DNA of 64,000 bases from Trichomonas vaginalis G3 (taxonomy: Eukaryota; Parabasalia; Trichomonadida; Trichomonadidae), in the NCBI RefSeq assembly GCF_026262505.1, contig NC_067207.1:4844252-4908251 (forward strand), in the 5' to 3' direction. The notes under the pieces were generated by a model. The model ran no database searches, had not been told where the DNA came from, and worked only from the letters and a program-made list of their open reading frames with translations. Of the stretch, positions 50,606 to 61,186 are shown one piece after another; the first letter of the stretch is position 1; every line of letters begins with the position of its first letter. The position numbers were made by a program, and so were the translations under genes.

Positions 50606-51718
50606 ATGAAAATGAGTGTCAAGACTAACGACGTTAAAAAATTGGGATTCACAAACGAGGAAATAAAGGATATATTAGAGGAGGCGAGTTATGAAGTTAA
50701 TAAATATTATTTAAGAAATTGTCAAAAATTCGCGGAGTTATTAAATGATTTAGATTATGATGGAAAAATGAATAAAGATGATGTTATAAATTTCTTATAT
50801 CCCACATCTGAAGAAGAAAAACCTAAAGAACCTGATGTTTTCCCTGAATATTATGAAGAACGGATTAAAGATGATGAATATGATGAAATTGAAAGACTGG
50901 AAAAAATAAGAGATGAAATAGATGAAAAAATTAAGGAATTAAGAGAAGTTGAAAAATATAATGAGAATGAAGTAGAGGGTTTAATGAATATCCCAGCTTC
51001 AGAATCAGAAGTTCAAAAATCTCATGAAGAAAGATATAAAAATTACTTTTTGGAATCTACTAAAAATTTATTAGATGGTGAAATAGATGAAACACTTTCA
51101 GAAGAAGGCACAAAATTTATTCATAAACATAAGTTACAATTTATTGACGATGGAGATTATCCATGTATATTACTTTCACCTCCTCTTGATTCTGAAAAAT
51201 TCAAAAAAGCACTGAAAAATGTAACATATGCAACAAATACGATTAAGAAAGAAGACCATGATATTTACACAAATTATTATTTAAATAAATGTACAGGTGT
51301 TGATAAAGTTTTTGATTTGTTAGATAAAATATCAAAAGAAACAATTGGTACATATAAAATTTTATGCGATTGTGGTTTCATTATTGAAGATACTAATAAT
51401 GTTTCATATGAAAGAACAGCACCGAAGGAAGACGAAGTTGAAAGGTCTATACCATTCGTTATTAAGAATATAAAAGATATGAAAACTTATAAACATTATA
51501 TTTATTCATTTATTTCAGAAAAAATGGAAGCAACCCATAAAACATCATCTCATCATTTTATAGCTATTCATACATTCCTTTTCAAAGTTGTGAAATTAAA
51601 TAAGACAGGAATTAGATTTAATGTATCAGGGTACGCATTCTTGAGTAAATTAAAATGTATTCGTCACGTCGCAGATGATAAAAATTTATGTGTTCTTAAT
51701 TCATTTTATGGACTTTAG
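50606..51718 (+). CDS. Polinton gene of unknown function upstream of polymerase (370 aa)
   Basis: Counterpart of 19008-20144. From the peptide ENEVEGLMNIPASES onward the two proteins are nearly identical. The first ~110 residues (MKMSVKTNDVKKLGFTNEEI...) share only a loose pattern: a short helical domain, then a coiled coil (DEIERLEKIRDEIDEKIKEL). The open frame looks whole. Confidence 0.75.
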   Translation: MKMSVKTNDVKKLGFTNEEIKDILEEASYEVNKYYLRNCQKFAELLNDLDYDGKMNKDDVINFLYPTSEEEKPKEPDVFPEYYEERIKDDEYDEIERLEKIRDEIDEKIKELREVEKYNENEVEGLMNIPASESEVQKSHEERYKNYFLESTKNLLDGEIDETLSEEGTKFIHKHKLQFIDDGDYPCILLSPPLDSEKFKKALKNVTYATNTIKKEDHDIYTNYYLNKCTGVDKVFDLLDKISKETIGTYKILCDCGFIIEDTNNVSYERTAPKEDEVERSIPFVIKNIKDMKTYKHYIYSFISEKMEATHKTSSHHFIAIHTFLFKVVKLNKTGIRFNVSGYAFLSKLKCIRHVADDKNLCVLNSFYGL

Positions 51719-51757
51719 CCCTGGACTTTAAAAAAAAAACTTTATTTTTATTTATTT

Positions 51758-51780
51758 TTTAATTTTTTATTCTTACATAA
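51758..51780 (+). promoter_or_regulatory. Polinton start signature before DNA polymerase
   Basis: ATTTTTTATTCTTACATAAATG, matching the element 1 site at 20202-20222 base for base near the start. Confidence 0.5.
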
Positions 51781-52517
51781 ATGAACAAAAACGGAACAGC
51801 TAAAATGAATGATAATCAAATAAGAGCCGAAGGTAGAAGGTTATTTAAACGCTTCTATAACATTCCTGATGGTGTTAATCCTAAAACTCGTAGAAGTTAT
51901 TTAAATGAAGCCATAGATGCATATGAAGGATTTGACATTTCATCAGAAAGTGAGAGGTTAGCAAGAATGTTAAACGTTAATATTGATTTTTATTATTGTG
52001 ACCCTCAACCAGAAGACGTAGACATAAATAAGGTAGACTTTCCATTAGTGGAATCAATAATGATAGATCCAGAATTTGAAACAGTAAATATTTTATTAAC
52101 ACAGAGTCCATGTGGAAAACTTCACGCTGACAGAATTACAGACGTTGAAGCACTCACAGGATATAAAGTTTGCCCCTTTTGCAAAGAAGAAGTATATTCT
52201 ATCCGTGATGACCCAGAAAGGAAAAACCAAAGAAGATTTTTAAAACATTGTGAGAAATGTAAAGAAAATAATGGAAGATTAATTCAAGACGTTCAATTGC
52301 AAAACACACAACAACCATATGCACCACATATCACGAAACAGAAGATATATCAATGGCTATTAGCTCACAATTTGCAGGAATATTATAAACCAACAAGATA
52401 TTATATTACTTTTGACTTCGAAACATTAGAGACTAAAGAAGAACTTCAACTTTCTGAATGTGCAACTTTGAACGCTTACTTAAAACCATTTATGGTATCA
52501 TCAACTGTCAAAATAAA

Positions 52518-52580
52518 GCCGCAAACGGACTCTTTGAGTCCTGAAGGTCTTTCAGACCGAAGCGGCGAGGTCGTAGACCG
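52518..52580. repeat. 63-bp in-frame GC-rich hairpin cassette
   Basis: Contains GGACTC-TTT-GAGTCC (52527-52541), GGTCT-TTC-AGACC (52546-52558) and GGTC-GTA-GACC (52569-52579), bracketed by GCCGC/GCGGC. The same place in the element 1 polymerase lacks it. 63 bp is exactly 21 codons. Confidence 0.85.
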
Positions 52581-52734
52581 TGATAAAACATTTACGAGGA
52601 ATTTTTGCTTAACATCAAGTGATTCGTTCATCTCTGATTGGATTGAATTTTTATTTTCAACCTGTTCATTAGTTGCTAAATCAAATATTGAACAATATGA
52701 AGAATTAATGAAGCCGCAAACGGACCAAACGGCG

Positions 52735-52747
52735 GGGACTTTGTCCC
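52735..52747. repeat. Mini-hairpin in polymerase
   Basis: GGGAC-TTT-GTCCC, within a GC-rich stretch starting GCCGCAAACGGACC at 52713. Also present in element 1 near 21115-21127, so it predates the split of the two copies. Confidence 0.7.
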
Positions 52748-55450
52748 ATACATTAAATGAAAAACAGAAGGAAGCATTTAAAGAACTTCTAGATGAGGAA
52801 TTCAATAAAGTGAATATCATAGGTTTTAATTCGGGAAAGTTTGATTTAAATTTAATTCTTCGTGATTTAAACACTGCAAAATGGAAAATAAAATCAATGC
52901 TGGGTTCTTCTTCTCAATTTAAGCAAATCATTGTAAAGAAAACAAACTGTCCATATGAATTAAGATTTATTGACATCAGAAATTATATAGCGGGTGGAAC
53001 ATTAGACCAATTCACTCAAGATTTCGGAAACAATAAATCACGTGTTAAATCCTTTTTCCCTTATCAATTCATCACATGGGAGAATTACGAAGATGAATTA
53101 TATAAAGTGGAACCATTCACTCAAGATTCATTTTATTCAGCATTAACTCAAGAAACAATATCCGATTCAGATTATCAAATATATCTCAATGATGCTAAAA
53201 ATTTTGAGAATAGATTAGAATATTTTATTCATTATTGCAATAAAGACGTTGAAATTATGATTGACCCAATTGATAAAATTATTGAAGAAACATTTGTTTA
53301 TAAAATTGACATGCTTCATAATCTTTCTTTATCATCGAATGCATCAATGATTCGTTACGCGTTAGCATATAAGAACTTCAATCCTAACGAAACATATCCA
53401 GAAGAAGAAAATGTGGAATCAAGTTTTGAATTAACAAAAAAGTATTGGAAATATAAAATTGATTCATATAAGAAACAAGATGAAAAAGCAGAAAGGGATA
53501 CTAAAAACAATGTTTCAATGGATGACTATCAATACTATCACGATTTAATCCTTTCATCTAAATGCAAAATGTGTGGTAAAGCGTTTACATATGCTAATAA
53601 ACCAACATTAGATAGAATCGATAATGAAAAACCACATACCAAAGAAAATTGTCAGTTAATGTGTTGTTATTGCAATGTCGTAAAATCAAATAAAGATGAA
53701 GATGTTCAACGTTTAAGAATCAATTTAAGAAATTATACATTAAAAAATAATTTACCAATGACTCTAGATTCAGTTGAAGCTTATCACATCCTCCGTAATG
53801 GAATTACTGGTGGTTTATCAAATGTTCAACATAGAGTAAATCTTAAAGGAATCACGCACATTAATAAACTTTCATATAATCCAGAAACTAAAACTGTATC
53901 AAATGAGGACACTTCCAACATTATGACTCATTTCGTTGGTGTTGACTTTAATTCATTATATCCTTCATCATTTTCATCTAATCCTCATGATTTCATTCAA
54001 TATACTGACCATAAAATGTATATGCCGGGAAGATTGAATGGTGTTATCATTTGTGATACAGCAACAAAGAAAGCAAAAGCACTGGGAATAATTAAGAAGA
54101 AAAATACTTTATTCGTGGCTGAAGTAAAGGGTCACATTGATGAAAAATACATTAATGATTACATAAACTTTTTACCGATAATAAGAAACTTAGATATTAT
54201 CACAGATGAAAAAACAATTGGCAGTTTTATGTATAATTACATGAAATCAAACAATCTACCAGTTGACCAGAAACAGAGAAAATTAACTCAGTTAGCATCA
54301 ACACACAACCAATATCAACCATTTTCTTCTTATTATCTTTGGTATCTAATAGACAGATTTCATTTTATCATTGATGATATTCAATCAATTTTAACATTTA
54401 CTAAAAACACTTGTTTTAATGAATTTGCGAACGAATTTATGAATGAAAGACAAAAGGCTGAATTAGAAGGAAATAAAGGAAAAAGTATTTTGCAAGATTT
54501 CACTTAATGGATCATATGGTTACGATGCAATGAATACAACAAAATTACGCAAAGACTAAAATAATGAATGCACAGAAGGCACGCGTTGCATGTATGTCAA
54601 ATAAGTTTAAAAACATAAGAGAAATAGGTGAAGATACGTATCAAGTGATGCTTAAAGATAGATTTTATAGATGTGATACATGTTTACAAGAGGCATTCTT
54701 CACTTTAGATAATGCTAAATACTGGTATTTGGTTTTCATTTATGATTTTATGTATAAATGCATGGATGTTAATCGTTTTCATTTCATTGAAGGTGATACT
54801 GATTCATCTTATTGGGCTATTGCTGGCGACCCAAATCTTCCTAACACTCAAGCATTTCAAGCAATTGTTACCGATAAAAAATTTTATGATAAAAACATTT
54901 ACAAATTCGCACCTTTTGATTTCTTTTGTTTTAATGAGAAATTTAAACCTAAATTAAAGAATAAAGCTGAAGAAAAAGCACATGAGAAGAAGTTATTGGG
55001 TTTAGCAATTGAGAAACAAGGTGATAACATGGTTGCTTTATGCCCTAAGTGTTATACATCATTCAACGGTTCAATTGATGGAAGTGATTTTAAAAAGATT
55101 GCACAAAAAATGAAAGGTGTTAGTTTACGACAAAATAAGCAATTAACACCTAAAATTATTTGGATATAATAAATGATAAAGTGATATTTGATGGTCAGAA
55201 TATTAATTTACAACTTTAAAAACGGGTCAATGACTCGCTTAACAATCGGTAAGACTGCATTAACAGGGGCACACACTAAGGCTGTATGTTGTGAAAATGG
55301 ATGTTGTATGCCATTTATTTAATACAATTTAAAATTTTATTTTTAATAAAATGCCACAGAAGAGACAAAAGGAACCGTTAATGATGGTTTTGATACTATG
55401 ATTCAAAGAGGTGGGCACCCTTAAAAACATTTATTTTATTTTTATATAAA

Positions 55451-56981
55451 TGAATAGCGTAGATTTAAAAAATTTGATTGATGATTTAGTACTTAATCAA
55501 AATTTTCTTGATTATTACGATTTAAAAGCATATCTCCAAAAACATAATAAAAATATAACGGGTGATGATATGGAATATTATTATCCATATTAAAAAATGC
55601 AGTTTTGAAATATCATGATAAAATAATTTCTAAAATTAAAGACAAAATTAAAAATAATGAATATACAAAGGAAAAAACTAAATCACAACTTAAACAGTTG
55701 AAAGATTTCAAAAATAAAGTATTAACAGAAGAAGATATTGATGAATTATATAAATTATATAATCCTGAGCCGCAAAAGCAAAAGGAGCAAAAACAAAAGG
55801 TGCAAAACACCCAGGTCCTTCAGACCATAAATGATGCACAAGCTTTAATTTATGATTCATTAGTTAAACCATATTCAGCCCGACTTTTAAATGAAGATCA
55901 ACTTTTGGAATTCATCCTTCAACATAAACTCGAAGCGGGAAAGTATATTAAACCTTTATATACAGCATATTTAAAACAAATGAATAGAATACATCCAGAA
56001 TTAATGAAGGAAGGAATGAATTCCAAAACTTCATCATCCAAAATCAAAGCAGATAAAATTAAACCACTTGCAACACCAAAACCTCCAACGACAGTACCAC
56101 CTCCTCCTTCAGTTAATCCTTCATCATTCACTTTATTATATCCATTTCAAACATTAAAGAAGCAAAAAGATTTTAAAAAGGATTTCAAAATATTAAATAA
56201 ACCAACTGACCCAAAAATTCAACCGTTAAAGGAAAAATTTAGTCGCCCTTCATTTGCACTATATCCATATTCATACGAAATTGATCATTTAGAATATTCA
56301 AAAGGAAACGTTACTTATTTATTTGCCATTAACATTAACACCAGATATTTATATTGCATTCCGGTGAAAGGGAAAACAGAACAGGAAACAAGAAGAGCTA
56401 TTCAATACTTACTAGATCATGAAAGAGTAGATAAATAAGGGTGATGGTGATAAAGGATTTCAGGCAGCTATGACTCATTATTTCCCACAAATTAATTTTT
56501 ACTTTTCATCCTCTCCATATACGTTTCATAATAAAATAGTTGATGTGGTAATGAGAACTCTTAGAGATGCGTTAGGGGTTAACGGTCAGATATACTGGGA
56601 TGGAAATCATGACTCCATCATACAACAGTTAGTATATTATTACAATAATACATGGCATAGAACAATAAACATGAAACCGGTGGAAATGAAAAATGATATT
56701 TCAAAAGAATGGGAATATATTAGAAAGCAAATGGAAAGGTTGAATGATGTTAAACGTGAACAAATTAATTCGGGCTCATGAATTTTAAACAAGGGGATAA
56801 AGTTTTGATTCATCTCGATTATGGAAAAACTGATAAATCAATGACAAAAAGAAGACGAAGATTTGACACAATAGCTGAATTTGTGAGATATATTAACGGC
56901 AATGCATTAGTTGAAGTTGACAATAAATTAATAGAAATTCCGATTTATTTTATTACTCCATTATATTTAAATAATATTTAA
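55451..56981 (+). pseudogene. Polinton element 2 integrase, broken
   Basis: Near-identical counterpart of 23800-25326, with the Pro-rich linker, YSYEIDHLEYSKGN, the catalytic-core segments and the SH3-like C-terminus. It differs in the Lys/Gln-rich linker length. A few breaks. Confidence 0.88.
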
Positions 56982-57000
56982 TTTTTTTATTTCGTAAGAA

Positions 57001-57272
57001 ATGAGTGACAACGAAGCATCCAAGAGTCCAGACAATGAATATAAAAAGAAACTAAACAGAATTAAATCAAAAATATTTATTACAAAAAGAAGCCACAATG
57101 TGGTGGGGTTGAAAACGATAAAGAGAGGAAAGAAATAATCGAAAAATTAGAAACTTATCGTTCAATCCTTAAACTGAGTGAAGCAAAAATAAAAGAATTT
57201 AATAGAATAAATAAATTGATTGGAAGAGATGAATTTAATAAAGATGAATTTTTAAACTCTATCCAAATTTAA
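57001..57272 (+). pseudogene. Counterpart of the 87-aa small Polinton gene
   Basis: Same start (MSDNEA.KSPD.EYKKKLNR) and same end (FNKDEFLNSIQI) as 25347-25610. Broken. Confidence 0.6.
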
Positions 57273-57433
57273 TTTTTATTCCTCTTCGACAACATCTCTC
57301 TTTCCATCATTACTGCATAACCACATTTTCTCAATTTTAGTGGTTTGTTATTTTTAACATGTTCTTGCATCATTTTTATCATTTCCTCCCTTGTTATGAT
57401 TCGTGGTAAATTTTGAGCTTGTGGGGTATTCAT
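57269..57433 (-). CDS. Small conserved leftward Polinton protein (54 aa)
   Basis: Counterpart of 25607-25771; starts MNTPQAQNLPRIITREEMIK. Frame and start signature are conserved, supporting a real gene. Confidence 0.6.
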   Translation of the reverse strand: MNTPQAQNLPRIITREEMIKMMQEHVKNNKPLKLRKCGYAVMMEREMLSKRNKN

Positions 57434-57504
57434 TTATGATAAAAATAAAAATTTGTTATCACTTATTTTATCGTGAATGTTTTTAGGTTATTCAATAATT
57501 AATT

Positions 57505-57930
57505 ATTTTTGAATAACTGAAGGTGCTACCATGTTACCATGTGCTACCAGGTCATTTAACTTCTCTGAAAAAATGAGACAACATGACATTTTGACAACAG
57601 TTCAGGAAATATGATGCAGTCCAAAAATAAAGTTAGTTTTAAAATTATTTTTGAATAACTGAAGGTGCTACCATGTTACCATGTGCTACCAGGTCATTTA
57701 ACTTCTCTGAAAAAATGAGACAACATGACATTTTGACAACAGTTCAGGAAATATGATGCAGTCCAAAAATAAAGTTAGTTTTAAAATTATTTTTGAATAA
57801 CTGAAGGTGCTACCATGTTACCATGTGCTACCAGGTCATTTAACTTCTCTGAAAAAATGAGACAACATGACATTTTGACAACAGTTCAGGAAATATGATG
57901 CAGTCCAAAAATAAAGTTAGTTTTAAAATT
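57505..57930 (+). repeat. 142-bp tandem array, forward, 3 copies
   Basis: Units begin near 57511, 57653 and 57795. The core AACTGAAGGTGCTACCATGT TACCATGTGCTACCAGGT is the same as in element 1, but the rest differs (CTCTGAAAAAATGAGAC, TTTTGACAACAGTTCAGG). The unit also includes the primase leader phrase AAATAAAGTTAGTTTTAAAA. Confidence 0.95.
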
Positions 57931-57956
57931 ATTTTTATTTTTTTATTCCTATATAA

Positions 57957-60287
57957 ATGACAGCAACAAACAACAGTAACAACTATATCGTTTCTGATGA
58001 AAATATCATTGATTCATTAGCTGAGGAATTAGTTGTGGCAGAAACTAAAACCCTCAACGAAAGAATTGGTGAAAACAAGATTGATTTACATAACTACCTC
58101 AAACACGATGGAGGAAGAGGAAGGAAAACTGGTATGGCTTTATTAGTAAATAAAATTTCAAATTTAACGATTATAGATGTTGATATCAATAAATCGTACA
58201 ATGATGAACTTAAAGAAACAGTTAGAAAAGACATTTTATCAAAACTTTCGGATAAAGATGTTATCGTTAAAACCGCTTCAGGAGGTCTTCACATTTATTG
58301 CAACACTAATTTCTTCTATTCAACCTCGAACAGAATGATTAAATGTTATTCCTGCAATGATTATGATATTGATATAATGACTTCAATGGATGATTCAAAG
58401 CGTTCTTTAGTGGTTATGGCTAATTCAAGAGTTCGCAAGAATGCAACAGAACCAATCAATACATACTCATTCATTCGTGGAAGTTATGATTCAACATTAA
58501 CCAGAACAGTGAATGATATATTAAATGATTTGAATATTAAGGTAAGAGTTGAACAGAAGAACGAAGAAATAAAGACTATCATGAATGAAAACAAAGATGT
58601 AAACATTGACGATAAACTAGCTCAGAGCATAGTTGATGGCATCTGTGATTTTGAAGTACATAATGACGGTGGAAACATGAATTTAGAAAAAGAAATAACA
58701 TTATTCACACTGTTTCAAGCTATTAATTCGTTACCTAATCATTTAATTAATGAAGCATACGATAACGTTTATAATTTCTGCAATTTAACTGAAAATGCAA
58801 AAAGTAATTTTGAAAAAGCACGTAATAGATATGCACATTTAATGACTTCTCCATTTGTTTTGGTGAAGATTCTAAAACTTTATCAAAAGGAATATTATGA
58901 TGAATATGTTTTGCCTTTATTACGTAAGCCAAAAATAACATTTGATATCAAACTTGACGACTCGTTTTTGATAACAGATATTAGACGCAAGGCTGAAAAT
59001 CATCAGTATAAAAACAGTTCTGAAGTAATTGAGGATTTATCACGTGTAATCCGTTTTGTAGATTGTGGAAATAAATATTTCATTCAGAAAGATTACAACA
59101 TACACGACAAAATGAATCAAATATCATTTGTTCTTCAATCAAACATGAAAGAGTCACTCAAAATGATTAAATTATTTAAAGAAGAAGGTAAAACAATAAC
59201 AGCATGGGATGTACTACTAAATCAATTATCCTCATTAACCGTTAAGGGTGTTTGCTTTAAATCTGATTCCCCCGATGTTTCTCAACGTTTCATGGTTATA
59301 AATACAACATTCTTGAAAAGCCTGATTACTCAAAAATTGAGATGTTTATGAATTTCATTAAAGAAGCCATTTGTGATAATAACGATGAAGTGTATAAATA
59401 CCTTCTCGGCTGGATTGCATCAATGATTCAACATCCTGGAATCAAGAATGAAACAGCAATTATTTTGAAAGGACTTCAGGGAACAGGTAAAAACAGATTC
59501 ACAGACATTATTTCTGAACTTCTCGCTGGTTATTCATGTAAAAACATTACTGAAATAAGTGAGCTAACGGGTAATTTCAACTCAGTTGTTGAAAATAAAA
59601 TGTTTCTTGTACTTAATGAACTCAAGAATGTAGGTGAAGATAGACTCGCAAACTTCAACGCTTTGAAATCAATTATTACGGATAATGAGATTAGAATTAA
59701 TGAAAAGAATCAACCCAGAAGAACAGCACAGAACGTTGCAAACTTCATTTTCGTAACTAACAACGTCTACCCTGTCAAAATTGAAGTTGGAGACAGAAGA
59801 TACGTAGTTTTAAGGTTAATGGTAAATTTAAGGGTCAATTTGATTACTTCAAGAATTTAATGGATTCATGCACAAAGGAATTTTATGATAATTTACTGAC
59901 GTATTTTATGCAATATGACCTTTCATCATTTAATGTACGAATCATACCGATGACTGAAGCCAAACAAGATTTAATAGAATTATCATCAAATCCTTTAGAT
60001 GTATGGATAAATACACATTATGATGAATTGTGTGCAGGTATGACGTGTGAAAATGCTCTATTCTGCAAACCATCAGACATGAAAGACAAAAACTTTCAAA
60101 TGAGTATTAAGGATAAATGTGATAGGAAACATAGAAGAATAGACGGTAAACAAACATGGTATTATGTTTTGAAAGAAGAAATGAAAGGATTATATAAACA
60201 GGTTGAACCAAACGATAATGAGGAATCATTTACTGACGATGAAATACCTGTAAATGAGCCGCTAAGCGGCGAGACCTGAAGGTCTAG
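57957..60287 (+). pseudogene. Polinton element 2 primase-helicase, lightly broken
   Basis: Starts MTATNNSNNYIVSDENIIDS. Primase-like segment: LTIIDVDINKSYNDELKET, then DVIVKTASGGLHIYCNTNF and a Cys pair (CYSCND). A long helical region follows, then the SF3 helicase: ETAIILKGLQGTGKNRFTDI (Walker A), MFLVLNELKNVGEDRLANFN (Walker B), FIFVTNNVYPVKIEVGDRRY (motif C and following Arg pair). The C-terminal domain has NALFCKPSDMKDKNFQMSIK. This is the D5/DUF5906 primase-helicase type of large DNA viruses and some phages. A GC double hairpin extends the 3' end. Few breaks. Confidence 0.85.
60258..60285. repeat. Double mini-hairpin at the 3' end of the primase-helicase
   Basis: GCCGC-TAA-GCGGC then AGACCT-GA-AGGTCT. 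Element 1 has GTAAATGATGCTTTATAAAG here, without any of it, so this is a clean insertion that changes the last codons. Confidence 0.85.
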
Positions 60288-60340
60288 CTTTATAAAGTAT
60301 GATTGGAATTTATTTTTGCATTAATCCTTTCATGACTGTT

Positions 60341-61045
60341 GTCAAAATGTCATGTTGTCTCATTTTTTCAGAGAAGTTAAATGACCTGGTAGCACATGGT
60401 AACATGGTAGCACCTTCAGTTCTTCAAAAAATAATTCATAACTACCTTCCTCCTGTGTTGTTGTCAAAATGTCATGTTGTCTCATTTTTTCAGAGAAGTT
60501 AAATGACCTGGTAGCACATGGTAACATGGTAGCACCTTCAGTTCTTCAAAAAATAATTCATAACTACCTTCCTCCTGTGTTGTTGTCAAAATTCATGTTG
60601 TCTCATTTTTTCAGAGAAGTTAAATGACCTGGTAGCACATGGTAACATGGTAGCACCTTCAGTTCTTCAAAAAATAATTCATAACTACCTTCCTCCTGTG
60701 TTGTTGTCAAAATGTCATGTTGTCTCATTTTTTCAGAGAAGTTAAATGACCTGGTAGCACATGGTAACATGGTAGCACCTTCAGTTCTTCAAAAAATAAT
60801 TCATAACTACCTTCCTCCTGTGTTGTTGTCAAAATGTCATGTTGTCTCATTTTTTCAGAGAAGTTAAATGACCTGGTAGCACATGGTAACATGGTAGCAC
60901 CTTCAGTTCTTCAAAAAATAATTCATAACTACCTTCCTCCTGTGTTGTTGTCAAAATGTCATGTTGTCTCATTTTTTCAGAGAAGTTAAATGACCTGGTA
61001 GCACATGGTAACATGGTAGCACCTTCAGTTCTTCAAAAAATAATT
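60341..61045 (-). repeat. 122-bp tandem array, inverted orientation, 6 copies
   Basis: Phrases GTCAAAATGTCATGTTGTCT recur about every 122 bp from 60341. The unit is the reverse complement of the forward core (GACCTGGTAGCACATGGTAA, then CATGGTAGCACC), with an own linker TAACTACCTTCCTCCTGTGT. Confidence 0.95.
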
Positions 61046-61113
61046 AATTATTTTTGAATAACTGGGAAATAAATTTACGTCAAATATGCAATTTATAAAA
61101 TCTTATGTCGACA

Positions 61114-61186
61114 GGCTACGTAGCACAGTGGTCTAAGGTGGTGTTATGGAGGGGTCAGAGTCTGTGGTTCGAACCGCGACGGCGCC
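61114..61186 (+). tRNA. tRNA-like sequence (probably a pseudo-tRNA)
   Basis: 73 nt with a perfect A-box-like TAGCACAGTGG (61120-61130), a perfect B-box-like GTTCGAACC, GGCTACG at the 5' edge against CGGCGCC at the 3' edge (5 of 7 pairs), and a TTTT run shortly after. The T-stem is imperfect and I cannot form a proper anticodon arm, so it is more likely a tRNA-derived relic or a tRNA-like pol III unit than a working tRNA. It lies inside element 2, just past the inverted array; element 1 lacks it. Confidence 0.35.

Larger units (their letters stand above)
51781..55322 (+). pseudogene. Polinton element 2 DNA polymerase B with HNH-like module, lightly broken
   Basis: The N-terminus carries a CPFCKEEVYS...CEKCKEN zinc-like pair. 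Exonuclease motif I (FDFETLE) is near 52410 and an Exo II-like segment (GFNSGKFDLNL) near 52825. From 53563 to about 53695 lies CKMCGKAF...PTLDRIDNEKPHTKENCQ and LMCCYCNVVKSNKD, an HNH-like zinc module. Polymerase motif A (GVDFNSLYPSS) is near 53945, motif B near 54490 and motif C (GDTDSS) near 54795. The enzyme class is protein-primed family B polymerase, which replicates the element. A 63-bp GC hairpin cassette is present in frame at 52518-52580. Only a few breaks. Confidence 0.9.
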
